From assembly GCA_023415915.1 (NCBI GenBank), contig JAEZIZ010000083.1, positions 157,364 through 221,363 on the forward strand: DNA of 64,000 bases, written 5' to 3'. Under the pieces are notes generated by a model. It worked only from the letters and a program-made list of their open reading frames with translations. It was not told where the DNA came from and did no database searches. The stretch is from Bacillota bacterium (GTDB lineage Bacteria > Bacillota > Clostridia > Christensenellales > SZUA-584). A program made the translations under genes and the position numbers. Every line of letters begins with the position of its first letter. Position 1 is the first letter of the stretch. Positions 34,372 to 43,339 of the stretch are shown here, piece by piece.

Positions 34372-34800
34372 TTATTGCTTCGTGTACGTTATGTTATCCA
34401 TGGAAAGAGTAGTACCGTCGCATGTGAATTCATGCACTTTATCATTACTGTCAAGCTTAAAGCTTCCCTCGCTGGTTGCTCCGTTATACGAATAGCGGCC
34501 GCGGTGTAATTCGCCTGACGCCGTCCACTCAACAATGCCGCCCGGCTTAAACTCAATTGTACCCGCTATGCCCGCCTGATCCCGCCAGGAACCTTTCAGC
34601 TGTTCGGGCAGCATGCCGCCGAGCCCGATAATTAAAAAGACTGCTATTATAACCACCAGCACGGCGCAGCCTATTATCAGCATCTTCTTATCGCCGCTTT
34701 TTTTGTTGCCGGGAGATTTGCCGGGCGTAAGCGCTATGCCGCAGTCATTGCAGACTTTCTTGTTTTTCTTATAATCTTTTCCGCATTTCTTACAATACAT
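34372..34800 (-). CDS. Zinc-ribbon membrane protein with C-terminal beta domain (paralogue 2)
   Basis: A 142-residue relative of the preceding gene: zinc ribbon CKKC and CNDC (residues 3-20), basic Lys-rich linker, transmembrane helix at about 40-62 and a short beta domain with the GSWRDQAGIAGTIEFKPGG motif. The start is ATG 34800, with AGGAG six bases upstream; the longer frame from 34839 has no ribosome-binding site. It lies 54 bases upstream of paralogue 1 on the same strand and diverges from rpsT. Function unknown. Confidence 0.75.
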   Translation of the reverse strand: MYCKKCGKDYKKNKKVCNDCGIALTPGKSPGNKKSGDKKMLIIGCAVLVVIIAVFLIIGLGGMLPEQLKGSWRDQAGIAGTIEFKPGGIVEWTASGELHRGRYSYNGATSEGSFKLDSNDKVHEFTCDGTTLSMDNITYTKQ

Positions 34801-34901
34801 ATTTTTCTCCTGGTATATTATTGTGATTAATTTTAACATATCGATTATAATATTGATAGATAATTTCTTCTGTTTATATTTACTTTACCGCTCATTATTT
34901 G

Positions 34902-34930
34902 TTGCAAAACGGCTTGGCATATGTTAAAAT
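34902..34930 (+). promoter_or_regulatory. Promoter of rpsT
   Basis: -35 TTGCAA (34902-34907), 17-bp spacer, -10 TAAAAT (34925-34930), about 38 bases before the rpsT start. Confidence 0.75.
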
Positions 34931-34974
34931 ACGATTCGTTATTTGAAAACGAGTATTATTTCGGAGGTAGACAC

Positions 34975-35235
34975 TTGCCAAATATAAAATCTGCGGAAAG
35001 ACGCGTACGTGTTGAAGCAAAAGCAAAGCTCAGAAACAGGGAAGTCAAGTCGGAGCTTAAAACGCTTGCAAGGAAGTTCAATGAAGCGGTAGCGGCTAAG
35101 AATACGGAAACTGCAGCCGCTCTGTTTAAGGAATATACGGGAGCGCTTGACAAAGCCGCGCTTAAAGGCGCGATACATCAAAACAGCTGCAACCGTAAAA
35201 AGGCGCAGTGCTCCAAGGCCATAGCCTCTATCTAA
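34975..35235 (+). CDS. rpsT: 30S ribosomal protein S20
   Basis: Binds 16S rRNA early in 30S assembly. The 86-residue, highly basic helical protein starts PNIKSAERRVRVEAKAKLRN, and ends with a typical AIHQNSCNRKKAQCSKAI segment. I use the TTG at 34975, with GGAGG six to seven bases upstream; the in-frame ATG at 34921 precedes or overlaps the promoter -10. A weak start is common for rpsT and allows autoregulation of translation in E. coli. It is monocistronic, with promoter and terminator visible, and stands tail to tail with holA, a conserved neighbourhood. Confidence 0.95.
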   Translation: MPNIKSAERRVRVEAKAKLRNREVKSELKTLARKFNEAVAAKNTETAAALFKEYTGALDKAALKGAIHQNSCNRKKAQCSKAIASI

Positions 35236-35256
35236 AGGCTGACGACGAAGCGTTTA

Positions 35257-35287
35257 AGCCTTTGGTCTTTTGATCAAGGGCTTTTTT
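35257..35287 (+). terminator. Terminator of rpsT
   Basis: 11-bp stem AGCCTTTGGTC / GATCAAGGGCT with two G-U pairs, a TTTT loop and a following T run, 22 bases after the rpsT stop. Confidence 0.88.
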
Positions 35288-35316
35288 GTCGTTATCCTGA
35301 CGTTTAAGCGCTGCAC

Positions 35317-36270
35317 TTACAGTTTATATATCTTCATAATAGTTTCGGGTAGCGCTATGGAGGCGTCCGCTTCTCCGCTTTTTATGCCGTAATCAAGCTC
35401 TGCAAGCCTTACAAGCGCGTCCCTTAAGTCCTGCTGCGTAAACCGCGCCGATTCCTTTTTAAGTATATCGACCACAAAGCCTCTTATTCCCGTCATTTCA
35501 GCTATTTTCGAAGGAGGGTATTTTAAGTCCGCCATAGTCTTTACTTTATACATGTCCCTTATCTTGCGCGCTATAAGCCCGATAAGGCCCTCCGGACGCT
35601 CCGTACGCAGTATGTCTTCCAGCAGCTTTTTCGCCTTGCCAGCCTGCCCGCCTGCAAGCAGCCCGTGTATCTCAAACACGTTGTATTCAAGAGATTTTGC
35701 CGCGCATTGTTCTACGTGCTTTGCGGTTATTTCACCGTAGCCACAGTATGCCGCCAGCTTCGCCGTCTCGTTGTCAAGCGCAAAATAATCACATCCCACA
35801 GCCGCGACAAGCACCGAAGCCGCCTTTGCCGATATGGAAGCGCCGTATTCGCGCGCCTTTTTTTGCGAGAAGCTTACGCAATCGGCTATAGCGGGAGCGG
35901 AAAATTCCTTCACCGTACCCTGTTTGCTTATATAAGTGTATAGCGCTCGCCTTTTATCCAAAGCGTCTTCGGTGCACAGCGCAATAACGGTGGTATCGGG
36001 AAGTTTTTTAAGCGCTTCCGCTATCTTTCTTGAGTCGTCCGCGCTGCCTTTGGCAGTCAATGCCGTGCAGCCAAATACCGCGATAAATCTTATATCCGAC
36101 ATGAACGGCACGGAAAAGCATGCCTCTATAAGCTCGTCGGTCTTAGGCATAGTCTTATATTCCGTTACGTTCATCTCGGGATACTGTATGTTAAGCGAGC
36201 TTTTGAGCTTATTGACGCTCTCCCTCACCATATAGTTTTCGCCCGCAAATATGTATGTGTTCTTGTTCAT
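35317..36270 (-). CDS. holA: DNA polymerase III subunit delta
   Basis: The delta subunit of the clamp loader, which opens the sliding clamp ring. The 317 residues show the Firmicute pattern: YIFAGENYMVRESVNKL at the start, FMSDIRFIAVFG near residue 57, IVVRIDLRFK-like central parts and a C-terminal collar domain from about 215 (LIGLIARKIRDMYKVKTM). It starts one base after comEC ends and is the last gene of the ECF-MBL-comEC-holA run. The comEC-holA order is widespread in Firmicutes. Confidence 0.92.
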   Translation of the reverse strand: MNKNTYIFAGENYMVRESVNKLKSSLNIQYPEMNVTEYKTMPKTDELIEACFSVPFMSDIRFIAVFGCTALTAKGSADDSRKIAEALKKLPDTTVIALCTEDALDKRRALYTYISKQGTVKEFSAPAIADCVSFSQKKAREYGASISAKAASVLVAAVGCDYFALDNETAKLAAYCGYGEITAKHVEQCAAKSLEYNVFEIHGLLAGGQAGKAKKLLEDILRTERPEGLIGLIARKIRDMYKVKTMADLKYPPSKIAEMTGIRGFVVDILKKESARFTQQDLRDALVRLAELDYGIKSGEADASIALPETIMKIYKL

Positions 36271-36271
36271 A

Positions 36272-38578
36272 TTACCCGCCGTATGTATTAACTTTGATAT
36301 CGCCGCTTATATAGAATTCCACCGCGGCGTCGTCCATCGTTGTAAAAACCTTGCCAGAGTAATCGTATAGATTATCCGCGGCCAGTTCGTCCGGCTGGCC
36401 GTACCAGTTTTTCCCTACGCAGATAACGCTGTACCGGGGCCGTATCGCCGAAAGCGGCAGCCTGTATGACGACAGTCGTGAGCCGTGGTGCGCGGCTTTG
36501 TATACGTCTATACGGGGCAGGCTTGCAAAAATCTCAGTTTCCGCCGTACCCGGTATGTCGCCGGAAAAAAGCAGCCGTTTGCCGTTATACTCTATAAGCA
36601 GCACGAGCGACTCGGAGTTTTTATCCTCCGCCTCCGTGTCCCTATATGGATATAATACCAGAGCGGACGTGTATTCGTCCAGCCAAACGGTGTCCCCCGC
36701 GCCGAGCGCAACGACCTCTGCGTCCGGCATCGCCGCCCTTACATTGTCCTCCTCCTGCCAGGAGCAATACGCCTTACCCAGCATCCCGGCATCGTAGAGC
36801 GCTTTTATGCCGCTGAAATGGTCGCCGTCCGTATGGGATACAAAAGCGGCTTCGGGCGTATATCCGTTTCGTATCGTAAAGCTTACTATCTCTTCCGCGC
36901 TGGCCCCTCGTCCGCCGTCTATAAAGTATTCTCCGTTCTGGGCTGTCCTTATGAACGCCGCGTCCCCCTGCCCAGAGTCGAGAAATACAACGTACATACC
37001 GTTAAAGCCGGGCAGCACGGTAAGAACGGCAATTGCGGCGACTATGGCAGCGCAAATCACGGCTTTTGTCTTTATCGCAGCCAGCGTATACGTTGAGCAT
37101 ATATACATCAGCACAAAGCACGCTATTACCATGAGCGCCGAAGGCGACGGCACATTCACCGCGACAAACGGAACCTGCGCGGCAAGCTTTATTATATAAA
37201 GCATAGCCTTTATTGACGCGGAGGCAGGAAACGCGGCAAACGCGGCTGAGCTTCCCATTATCACTCCGAACAGCGCGGCAATAAACACGAGCACAGTTGC
37301 AGCCGAAGCGAGCGGTATAATAACGAGATTTACGAATATGCTTAGCGTGGAGAGCCTGTTAAACGACGCCGCCAATATGGGCGTTGTTCCCGCCGTAGCG
37401 CCCGCCGACGCCGCGAGCGCGTTGCCTGTGCGCATTAAGCGTTTTTTAAGCGCTTTGTCCCAAAGCCGCCTCGCCTGATTGCCAATAGTTAACATACCGA
37501 ACACTGCCGCGAACGAAAGCTGGAAGCCCGCGGTAAAGAGGTCAAGCGGCCTTACCAGCAGCGATAATATAAACGCCAGCGACAGGTAGTTAAGCGTATC
37601 GTTCTGCCGCCCGAAATGCGTGCCCAAAAGCACTGCGCACGACATGACAGCCGCGCGCACTATCGAGGGCGTAAAGCCGGTAAGGCACGTATACGCCGCC
37701 ACAAAAACAAGTGCTATAACGAGCCGCGTCTTGCGGCCCGCCCGTAGCAGCTTCAGCACGAAGTATACAAAACCTATAAGTATTGCTGCGTTAAGGCCCG
37801 ACACGGCCAGCACGTGAGCCATGCCGGTGTCCTTGAATGCCGTGTAAGTCTCCTCGTCTATGCCCTGTGTGTCTCCCAGCAGCATCGCTTTAGCCACCGG
37901 CGCGGTTTCGTTATCGAATATGCCGTCAATAACGCTTCCCAAGTACTCTCTCGACCCGGCAAAAAACGTGTACGCATCGGTAAGCCTGTCCGTTGTTTTA
38001 ACGTTGCCCGCATACGCTTTTAATGTTATTCCCTGCGATTTAAGATACAGCCTTTCGTCAAAGCCTCCCGGATTGCGCACGCCTTTTGGCGCTTCTATAT
38101 CCGCGACGGCCTCGATTACGTCGCCGCAGCGCACCTCCCCGTTTGACAGATACAGCTTTATGTTGCCGCATTGCCGGCCTTCAACCGACGCGTTGTCTAT
38201 AAGGCATACGGTACTTCCGTATTCGTTCTGATACGGCGAGCCAAATACCCTTCCCTTTATATTAAGGCTCTCCCCCGTTACCATATAACCTTTGCTTAAC
38301 GCCGAGGCTGACAAAAACGCCGCAAGAAAAAATAATGCCGCGCACACAAGCGGCAAAACAATTTTGTATGCGCGTTTATATAACGCTTTCTTTGCAACTG
38401 CTGCGAAAATAACGGTTGCAGCTGATATGACAGAGGCCAGGATTATATAAACCGCCTTTAAACAAAAATACCTGCCCAGCGTTACGCCCAAAGCAAAAAA
38501 GACCGCCGCTGTGAAAATCGGCCGTCTTTTGAGTCTATCATGTAAGCCATGCAGTTTTGCGGTTCCCGCAATACCCAT
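36272..38578 (-). CDS. comEC: DNA internalisation competence protein ComEC/Rec2
   Basis: Forms the membrane channel through which single-stranded DNA enters during transformation. The 768 residues contain an N-terminal membrane and OB-fold part (DUF4131, about 1-200), the competence domain with several helices (HVLAVSGLNAAILIG near 235, about 215-500) and a C-terminal metallo-beta-lactamase domain (FLDSGQGDAAFI near 530; SHTDGDHFSGI near 580), probably a nuclease. All three parts are present, as in B. subtilis ComEC (776). The start directly follows the upstream stop. No other competence genes are in the window. Confidence 0.93.
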   Translation of the reverse strand: MGIAGTAKLHGLHDRLKRRPIFTAAVFFALGVTLGRYFCLKAVYIILASVISAATVIFAAVAKKALYKRAYKIVLPLVCAALFFLAAFLSASALSKGYMVTGESLNIKGRVFGSPYQNEYGSTVCLIDNASVEGRQCGNIKLYLSNGEVRCGDVIEAVADIEAPKGVRNPGGFDERLYLKSQGITLKAYAGNVKTTDRLTDAYTFFAGSREYLGSVIDGIFDNETAPVAKAMLLGDTQGIDEETYTAFKDTGMAHVLAVSGLNAAILIGFVYFVLKLLRAGRKTRLVIALVFVAAYTCLTGFTPSIVRAAVMSCAVLLGTHFGRQNDTLNYLSLAFILSLLVRPLDLFTAGFQLSFAAVFGMLTIGNQARRLWDKALKKRLMRTGNALAASAGATAGTTPILAASFNRLSTLSIFVNLVIIPLASAATVLVFIAALFGVIMGSSAAFAAFPASASIKAMLYIIKLAAQVPFVAVNVPSPSALMVIACFVLMYICSTYTLAAIKTKAVICAAIVAAIAVLTVLPGFNGMYVVFLDSGQGDAAFIRTAQNGEYFIDGGRGASAEEIVSFTIRNGYTPEAAFVSHTDGDHFSGIKALYDAGMLGKAYCSWQEEDNVRAAMPDAEVVALGAGDTVWLDEYTSALVLYPYRDTEAEDKNSESLVLLIEYNGKRLLFSGDIPGTAETEIFASLPRIDVYKAAHHGSRLSSYRLPLSAIRPRYSVICVGKNWYGQPDELAADNLYDYSGKVFTTMDDAAVEFYISGDIKVNTYGG

Positions 38579-39313
38579 TCAGACCTCGTAAGATACAAGT
38601 TCCTCAATGATGCTCGCTCCGGGGTAGTATTCGGCGGCTTCTTTAATTAGCTCGTTTTCGTCGTATTCGGGGAACACGTGTGTTAATAGAAGCTTCTTTG
38701 CGCCCGCTTCTTTGCCTATTTTCGCAGCCTCAGCCGCCGTAACATGCGCGGCGTTCTCCGGTTTGTCAGCCGAAAGGAAACCGGCTTCTATCAAAAATAG
38801 ATCGGCGCCTTCGGCAAAGCCCGCGAGCCTTTCGTTGCAGCTCGTATCGCCGGAGTATACGAATTTCCTGCCTTCAGCGCAAAACGACATAGCGTAGCTC
38901 TTTACCGGGTGAGGCATAAGCGCGAAGCTTACGTCCATGCCGCATATGCTGGCAGTGCCGCCGTCATCTATATAATGCGCTTCTATGTTTTTATTGGAGG
39001 AAATAAGCTTCGCTTCCGCTTCAGATTCGGCGGGCATATACACAGGCACGGGGTTTGCAAGCCTGCCCAGTTTTTTAGCGGCGTCGAGCGCGTACCTTAG
39101 CGTAAGCATATCGCCCATATGATCGGCATGCAGGTGGGAAAGCACGACTGCGTCTATTTCGTGCGCATTGATTACAGAAAACACCCTCGTAAGAGAGCCG
39201 CAGCCCAAGTCTATTATTACGTGGCGTCCGCGGTATGTAAGCATATAGCTAGAACACGCGCAGTTTGCCTTAGGGTACGGCCCGTATTTTCCGAAGCAGG
39301 TAAGCTTTATCAT
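38579..39313 (-). CDS. Metallo-beta-lactamase-fold hydrolase, RNase Z-like
   Basis: A 244-residue single-domain MBL-fold enzyme. The metal motif SHLHADHMGDML near residues 55-66, a further His in LMPHPVKS, the aspartate in YSGDTSCNERL and a late LLTHVFPEY are all in place for two zinc ions. It resembles the RNase Z/ElaC subgroup but lacks the family insertions, so the substrate is open. ATG 39313 overlaps the upstream stop (ATGA); the longer frame to 39640 would run through the upstream gene on a shadow frame. It stands between an ECF S-component gene and comEC. Confidence 0.88.
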   Translation of the reverse strand: MIKLTCFGKYGPYPKANCACSSYMLTYRGRHVIIDLGCGSLTRVFSVINAHEIDAVVLSHLHADHMGDMLTLRYALDAAKKLGRLANPVPVYMPAESEAEAKLISSNKNIEAHYIDDGGTASICGMDVSFALMPHPVKSYAMSFCAEGRKFVYSGDTSCNERLAGFAEGADLFLIEAGFLSADKPENAAHVTAAEAAKIGKEAGAKKLLLTHVFPEYDENELIKEAAEYYPGASIIEELVSYEV

Positions 39314-39804
39314 ATCGCTCCCTCTATCCTTTTTACCGGATAATACAGCACTGCCGCCGCAGCAACGCCTGCGACCCACTGTATTAGGTTCTGCACGAGT
39401 CCGCCGTAGGCTCTTCCCCATCCGCCTATCAGCACCTCGTATAAGCCGTAGCCCACGAACATTATCGCGCCCGCTATTATGCAGGTGATGAGGAATCTTG
39501 GAAAGCCCGCCTTTTTCATCATTACCGCGCAAAGAAATCCCATCAAGCCTTTTATTATTATCGTAGCCGGTATGTATTCGGCGGCTCCGAGTATAAGATC
39601 GGCAAACAGGCTGCCAACAGCGGCGGTGCCCGCTGCCCACGGCGCGCCTATAAGCAGCCCCGCGCAGTAAATTATCGAATCTCCAAGATGCATATACGCG
39701 CTAGTGGACGTCAGCCTGAAGCTTAAAAACGCCGTAAAAACAAAAATTAGTGCTGCAAGTATGCTGGATATCGCAAGTGACCTTGTGTGGCCTTTGTTCT
39801 GCAT
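39310..39804 (-). CDS. ECF transporter S component (DUF1393/riboflavin-type)
   Basis: A 164-residue substrate-binding membrane protein of an energy-coupling-factor transporter, with about five to six helices. The motif MHLGDSIIYCAGLLIGAPWAA and the AADLILGAAEYIPATIIIKGLMG stretch match the PF07155-type S components. These work with a shared EcfA1A2T module encoded elsewhere. The vitamin carried cannot be told from sequence; no riboswitch is seen in front. A clear promoter (39830-39858) makes it the first gene of the operon that includes comEC and holA. Confidence 0.83.
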   Translation of the reverse strand: MQNKGHTRSLAISSILAALIFVFTAFLSFRLTSTSAYMHLGDSIIYCAGLLIGAPWAAGTAAVGSLFADLILGAAEYIPATIIIKGLMGFLCAVMMKKAGFPRFLITCIIAGAIMFVGYGLYEVLIGGWGRAYGGLVQNLIQWVAGVAAAAVLYYPVKRIEGAI

Positions 39805-39829
39805 ATTTTATCCTCCCATTGTTTGCTAT

Positions 39830-39858
39830 ATTTTAATATAATTCAGTACCCGATGCAA
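39830..39858 (-). promoter_or_regulatory. Promoter of ECF-MBL-comEC-holA operon
   Basis: Minus strand: -35 TTGCAT (39853-39858), 17-bp spacer, -10 TAAAAT (39830-39835), 26 bases before the ATG at 39804, which is preceded by GGGAGG. Confidence 0.75.
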
Positions 39859-39946
39859 CGGCTGATTTTGTTGAATACAATCACGCCTCAACTTGGCGCT
39901 CCATATACTGTACAGTGAGTATCATCTTTTTTATGGGGGCTTTCAT

Positions 39947-41782
39947 ATGTGCGGTATCGTCGGTATCATTGACTTTGAAAAAGACCTTCTTGATTGCAGC
40001 GGCATACTTTCCAATATGATGGATAAATTGAGCCACAGAGGCCCTGATTCCGCCGGGTCTTTTATAACGCATCAAGCGGCGCTTGGGCACAGAAGGCTTG
40101 TGGTGGTTGATCCGGCAGGCGGCAGCCAGCCAATGACAAGAAGCGTGGGAACCAATACATACACAATAGTGTATAACGGCGAGCTTTATAACACTTTGGA
40201 GCTTAAAAAGGAGCTTTATGACAAGGGACATGTGTTCCTTACCCATTCGGATACCGAGGTGCTGCTGATGTCTTACATAGAATGGGGGCCTTCCTGCGTC
40301 GAAAAGCTCAACGGCATATTCGCTTTCGGTATATGGGACGAGCGGAAGCAGCGCATATTCCTCGCGCGGGACAGGATGGGAGTAAAGCCGCTGTTTATAG
40401 CGCGTACAAAGCACGCTCTGCTTTTCGCCTCTGAGATAAAAGCCATACTCGCGCATCCTGATATAAAGCCCGTCATCAACGACAACGGCCTATTAGAGCT
40501 TTTTGCTCTTGCGCCCGCACGTACGCCCGGCAAGACGCTGTTTTTAGGAATTGAGGAGCTAAAGCCCGGTGAATGCATGACGTACTCGCCGCTCGGCACG
40601 TACATACACCGTTATTGGCAGTTTAAGAGCGAAGAGCATAAAGACGATATTCCCACTACCGTTGAAAAGCTTCTCTATTATATAGAAGACTCAATTGTAC
40701 GTCAGCTCGTATCCGACGTACCAGTCTGTACGTTTCTTTCCGGCGGACTCGATTCAAGCACGCTCTCGGTAATAGCAGCAAAACACATGGCCAAAAACGG
40801 CGACACTCTCGATACATTCTCTATAGATTATACGGATAACGACAAATACTTTACGCGCAGCGTGTTTCAGCCAAGCCCCGATAAGGACTATATAGATATA
40901 GTAAGCAGGTATATAGGCAGCAATCATACGCCTTACATTGCGACCACCGAGGATTTGGTGGCATCGCTTAGAGACGCCGTAATCGCCCGCGACCTTCCCG
41001 GCATGGCGGATGTGGATTCCAGCCTGCTAATGTTTTGCAGGGAAGTCAAAAAATACGCTACCGTCGCGCTATCCGGAGAATGCGCAGACGAAATATTCGG
41101 CGGCTACCCGTGGTTTTACCGCGACGACCTATTAAACCTTGATATGTTTCCGTGGGCGAATTCCTTAGCGCTGCGGCGCAACGTAATGTCAAAGAGCCTC
41201 TCTAAGCTTAATATCGAAGATTACGCAAAAGCAAGGTATTTTGATACTGTGGAAGAAACCCCGCTGCTGGGCAACGAAAAGCCCAAAGAGCGCAGGCGCC
41301 GCCAGATGTTCTATTTGAATATAAAATGGTTTATGGCCAACCTGCTCGACCGCAAAGACAGAATGAGCATGGCGAGCGGGCTGGAGGTAAGGGTTCCTTT
41401 CTGTGACCACAGGCTTGCCGAATACGTTTGGAACATACCGTGGGATATAAAAAACGCGGGAGGCATGGAAAAAGGCATATTGAGGCTGGCTGTAAAAGAC
41501 CTGCTTCCCGAGAGCATATGCGCAAGGAAGAAGAGCCCTTATCCCAAAACGCACCACCCCGAATACACGAGGCTTGTCTCTATAGCGCTGAGAGACATAC
41601 TGAATGATAAATCTGCGCCCGTAAACGCCCTAATAGACAAGGAATTCATAGAAGAGATGCTCGATTCATTGAGCATAGTGACGCCCTGGTTCGGACAGCT
41701 TATGACCGGCCCGCAGCTATTTGCGTTCCTTATACAGCTCAACATGTGGCTTGAAGAATATAACGTAAGTATAGCCGTTTAG
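39947..41782 (+). CDS. asnB: Asparagine synthase (glutamine-hydrolysing)
   Basis: Makes asparagine from aspartate, ATP and glutamine. The 611 residues contain the N-terminal glutaminase domain, whose nucleophile is Cys2 after removal of Met (MCGIVGIID), with SHRGPDSAG near residue 29, and the C-terminal synthetase domain with the pyrophosphate loop FLSGGLDSSTLSVIAA near 262. ATG 39947 is required for the N-terminal cysteine; a longer frame from 39893 would mask it. GGGGG lies seven bases upstream. It converges on the GerMN gene with a 4-bp overlap. The protein is a free enzyme and is not next to a biosynthetic cluster. Confidence 0.94.
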   Translation: MCGIVGIIDFEKDLLDCSGILSNMMDKLSHRGPDSAGSFITHQAALGHRRLVVVDPAGGSQPMTRSVGTNTYTIVYNGELYNTLELKKELYDKGHVFLTHSDTEVLLMSYIEWGPSCVEKLNGIFAFGIWDERKQRIFLARDRMGVKPLFIARTKHALLFASEIKAILAHPDIKPVINDNGLLELFALAPARTPGKTLFLGIEELKPGECMTYSPLGTYIHRYWQFKSEEHKDDIPTTVEKLLYYIEDSIVRQLVSDVPVCTFLSGGLDSSTLSVIAAKHMAKNGDTLDTFSIDYTDNDKYFTRSVFQPSPDKDYIDIVSRYIGSNHTPYIATTEDLVASLRDAVIARDLPGMADVDSSLLMFCREVKKYATVALSGECADEIFGGYPWFYRDDLLNLDMFPWANSLALRRNVMSKSLSKLNIEDYAKARYFDTVEETPLLGNEKPKERRRRQMFYLNIKWFMANLLDRKDRMSMASGLEVRVPFCDHRLAEYVWNIPWDIKNAGGMEKGILRLAVKDLLPESICARKKSPYPKTHHPEYTRLVSIALRDILNDKSAPVNALIDKEFIEEMLDSLSIVTPWFGQLMTGPQLFAFLIQLNMWLEEYNVSIAV

Positions 41783-43332
41783 GACGGCTGCTTTATTATG
41801 CCGTAGTTCCTTATAAACGGGTTTGAAAGGCACAGGTTTCCCGCGAGCGATTCCGTCTGATTGCCTTCAATAAGGAACTGCACCTTGCTTATGCCGTCCA
41901 TCGACGTTATCGTATTCACTATTGAATAGACGAGCAGCATCTCGCTTTTTGGCTTCAAATCCGCGCACGCGTTTTTAAAGCCCTTCGACAAGTTAACAAA
42001 CGCCGTGTCGCCGTATATATCCACCGAAAGTATATCTTCCTCCGTTATTCCCTGAAGCATTATGGGTTCCGCGTTGTCGTCCTCGCCCTCAAGAGGGCCT
42101 TTTAACAGCTCAAGCAGGCGTTCTTTTGCGTTCCATATCTTTGCCTGTTCCATGCTTCGCGAAACTTCGAGCAGCAGGTCCGAGTTCTTGTCCTCAAAAT
42201 AGAGCGGCGCACTGCTGCCTATCAATCCTATAAAATCCTGTCTGTTCATGCCCGCCGATGAAGCGCCGGAATACGGTTCCACCCTGTTGCCGTTTACGAA
42301 TATGTCCACATATCTGACGCCGGGCAAGAAGCCGGTCAATGTGTATATCAGCGCCGCATAGGAAAGCTTGGCGTCCTTCGTGTCTGAATAGACGTATCTT
42401 GTAGGCAGCTTGGAAAAATTGAGCTTAAGTATATACCCGTCGTCGGCCGGCAGTATTTCCGGCTCTTCAACGAGCTCAATGCCTTCCGCAACCGGTGTGG
42501 CCATAACAGACGTATTCTGCGGGCCTTTCCCAAGTTCGCCAAGCAGCGCGCGCACATAGCCGCTGCCCGTATATTTTACGTCGCGCACCTCGGGGAGTAT
42601 AAAGCTTCCTCCACTGGATATAAAATATAGCACCGTTGTCAGCTCATTTTCTTTGGGAGGCTCTGGCGTTTGCTGCGCGTCTTCCTCTTCAGGCTCAGGC
42701 TCGGGCTCGGGCTCCTCGCCCGGTATCTTTATCGGAAGAGCGGGTACTTCTTTATAGTTAGCAAAAGCCTGCAGCCATGCGTTCGTTACTACGCCCGTCT
42801 GTTTTTCATGCGGCTCGCACGGCACTGCGGCCGCGCCTTCTTCCGCTACAAAACCCGACTGCACCCCGTTATAGAATACCGACGTATATTTTATGCCCAA
42901 TATATCCGTCACGGTATTCGCTATCGCAAGCTCCAGCTTGAACTTATCCTCAGGGAGTATTACAAGGCCGCTGTATTTCAAATATACATTAGCAACGTTT
43001 CTTGAGCACTCTATGCGTTCAAGCCTCATACCCGCCGGGGCAACTGCCGTTAGCCTTTCGCTATACGGTCCTTCCAGAAGCTGCTTTATCGCGTCTGACG
43101 CTGGATTAGTATCCTCGCCAATTACGATATTTCTTATTTCCGCCGTCAGCATGCCGCTGGAAGCGTTAATAAAGTAAACGGCGGTCTTCTCTACCCTTCC
43201 CTTTTCGCCAAGGCTGCTCATATCTATTTTGCTTGTGGGTATGTATGCCCCGTATTCGCCCTTATCTTTTATTACGCCGCATCCGGCAAGCAGCAGACAA
43301 AGCGCGGCTGCGGCAGCAATGTATCTTTTCAT
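41779..43332 (-). CDS. Lipoprotein with three GerMN-like domains
   Basis: A 517-residue lipoprotein: signal peptide with lipobox LLAGC (Cys17 or so) and three GerMN-type domains (about 50-165, 225-345 and 365-500), each with the pattern of a strand pair, PSD/EALK helices and VNTVT-like core (AIANTVTDILGI; AALIYTLTGFLPG; VYSIVNTITSMDG). An acidic, proline-rich linker (EPEPEPEPEEED) joins domains one and two. GerM of B. subtilis has two such domains and is needed for sporulation and germination. I choose ATG 43332, after GAGG, over 43350. It lies directly after another GerMN lipoprotein gene and a two-component system. Confidence 0.85.
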   Translation of the reverse strand: MKRYIAAAAALCLLLAGCGVIKDKGEYGAYIPTSKIDMSSLGEKGRVEKTAVYFINASSGMLTAEIRNIVIGEDTNPASDAIKQLLEGPYSERLTAVAPAGMRLERIECSRNVANVYLKYSGLVILPEDKFKLELAIANTVTDILGIKYTSVFYNGVQSGFVAEEGAAAVPCEPHEKQTGVVTNAWLQAFANYKEVPALPIKIPGEEPEPEPEPEEEDAQQTPEPPKENELTTVLYFISSGGSFILPEVRDVKYTGSGYVRALLGELGKGPQNTSVMATPVAEGIELVEEPEILPADDGYILKLNFSKLPTRYVYSDTKDAKLSYAALIYTLTGFLPGVRYVDIFVNGNRVEPYSGASSAGMNRQDFIGLIGSSAPLYFEDKNSDLLLEVSRSMEQAKIWNAKERLLELLKGPLEGEDDNAEPIMLQGITEEDILSVDIYGDTAFVNLSKGFKNACADLKPKSEMLLVYSIVNTITSMDGISKVQFLIEGNQTESLAGNLCLSNPFIRNYGIIKQPS

Positions 43333-43339
43333 ATCGCCT

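Noticed and set aside
39314..39640. 109-codon N-terminal extension of the MBL hydrolase
   Set aside because: It runs through the ECF S-component gene in another frame and is Arg-rich nonsense; the ATG at 39313 has the ATGA overlap expected.
39893..39946. 18-codon N-terminal extension of asnB
   Set aside because: The enzyme needs Cys2 at the N-terminus; ATG 39947 has a proper ribosome-binding site.
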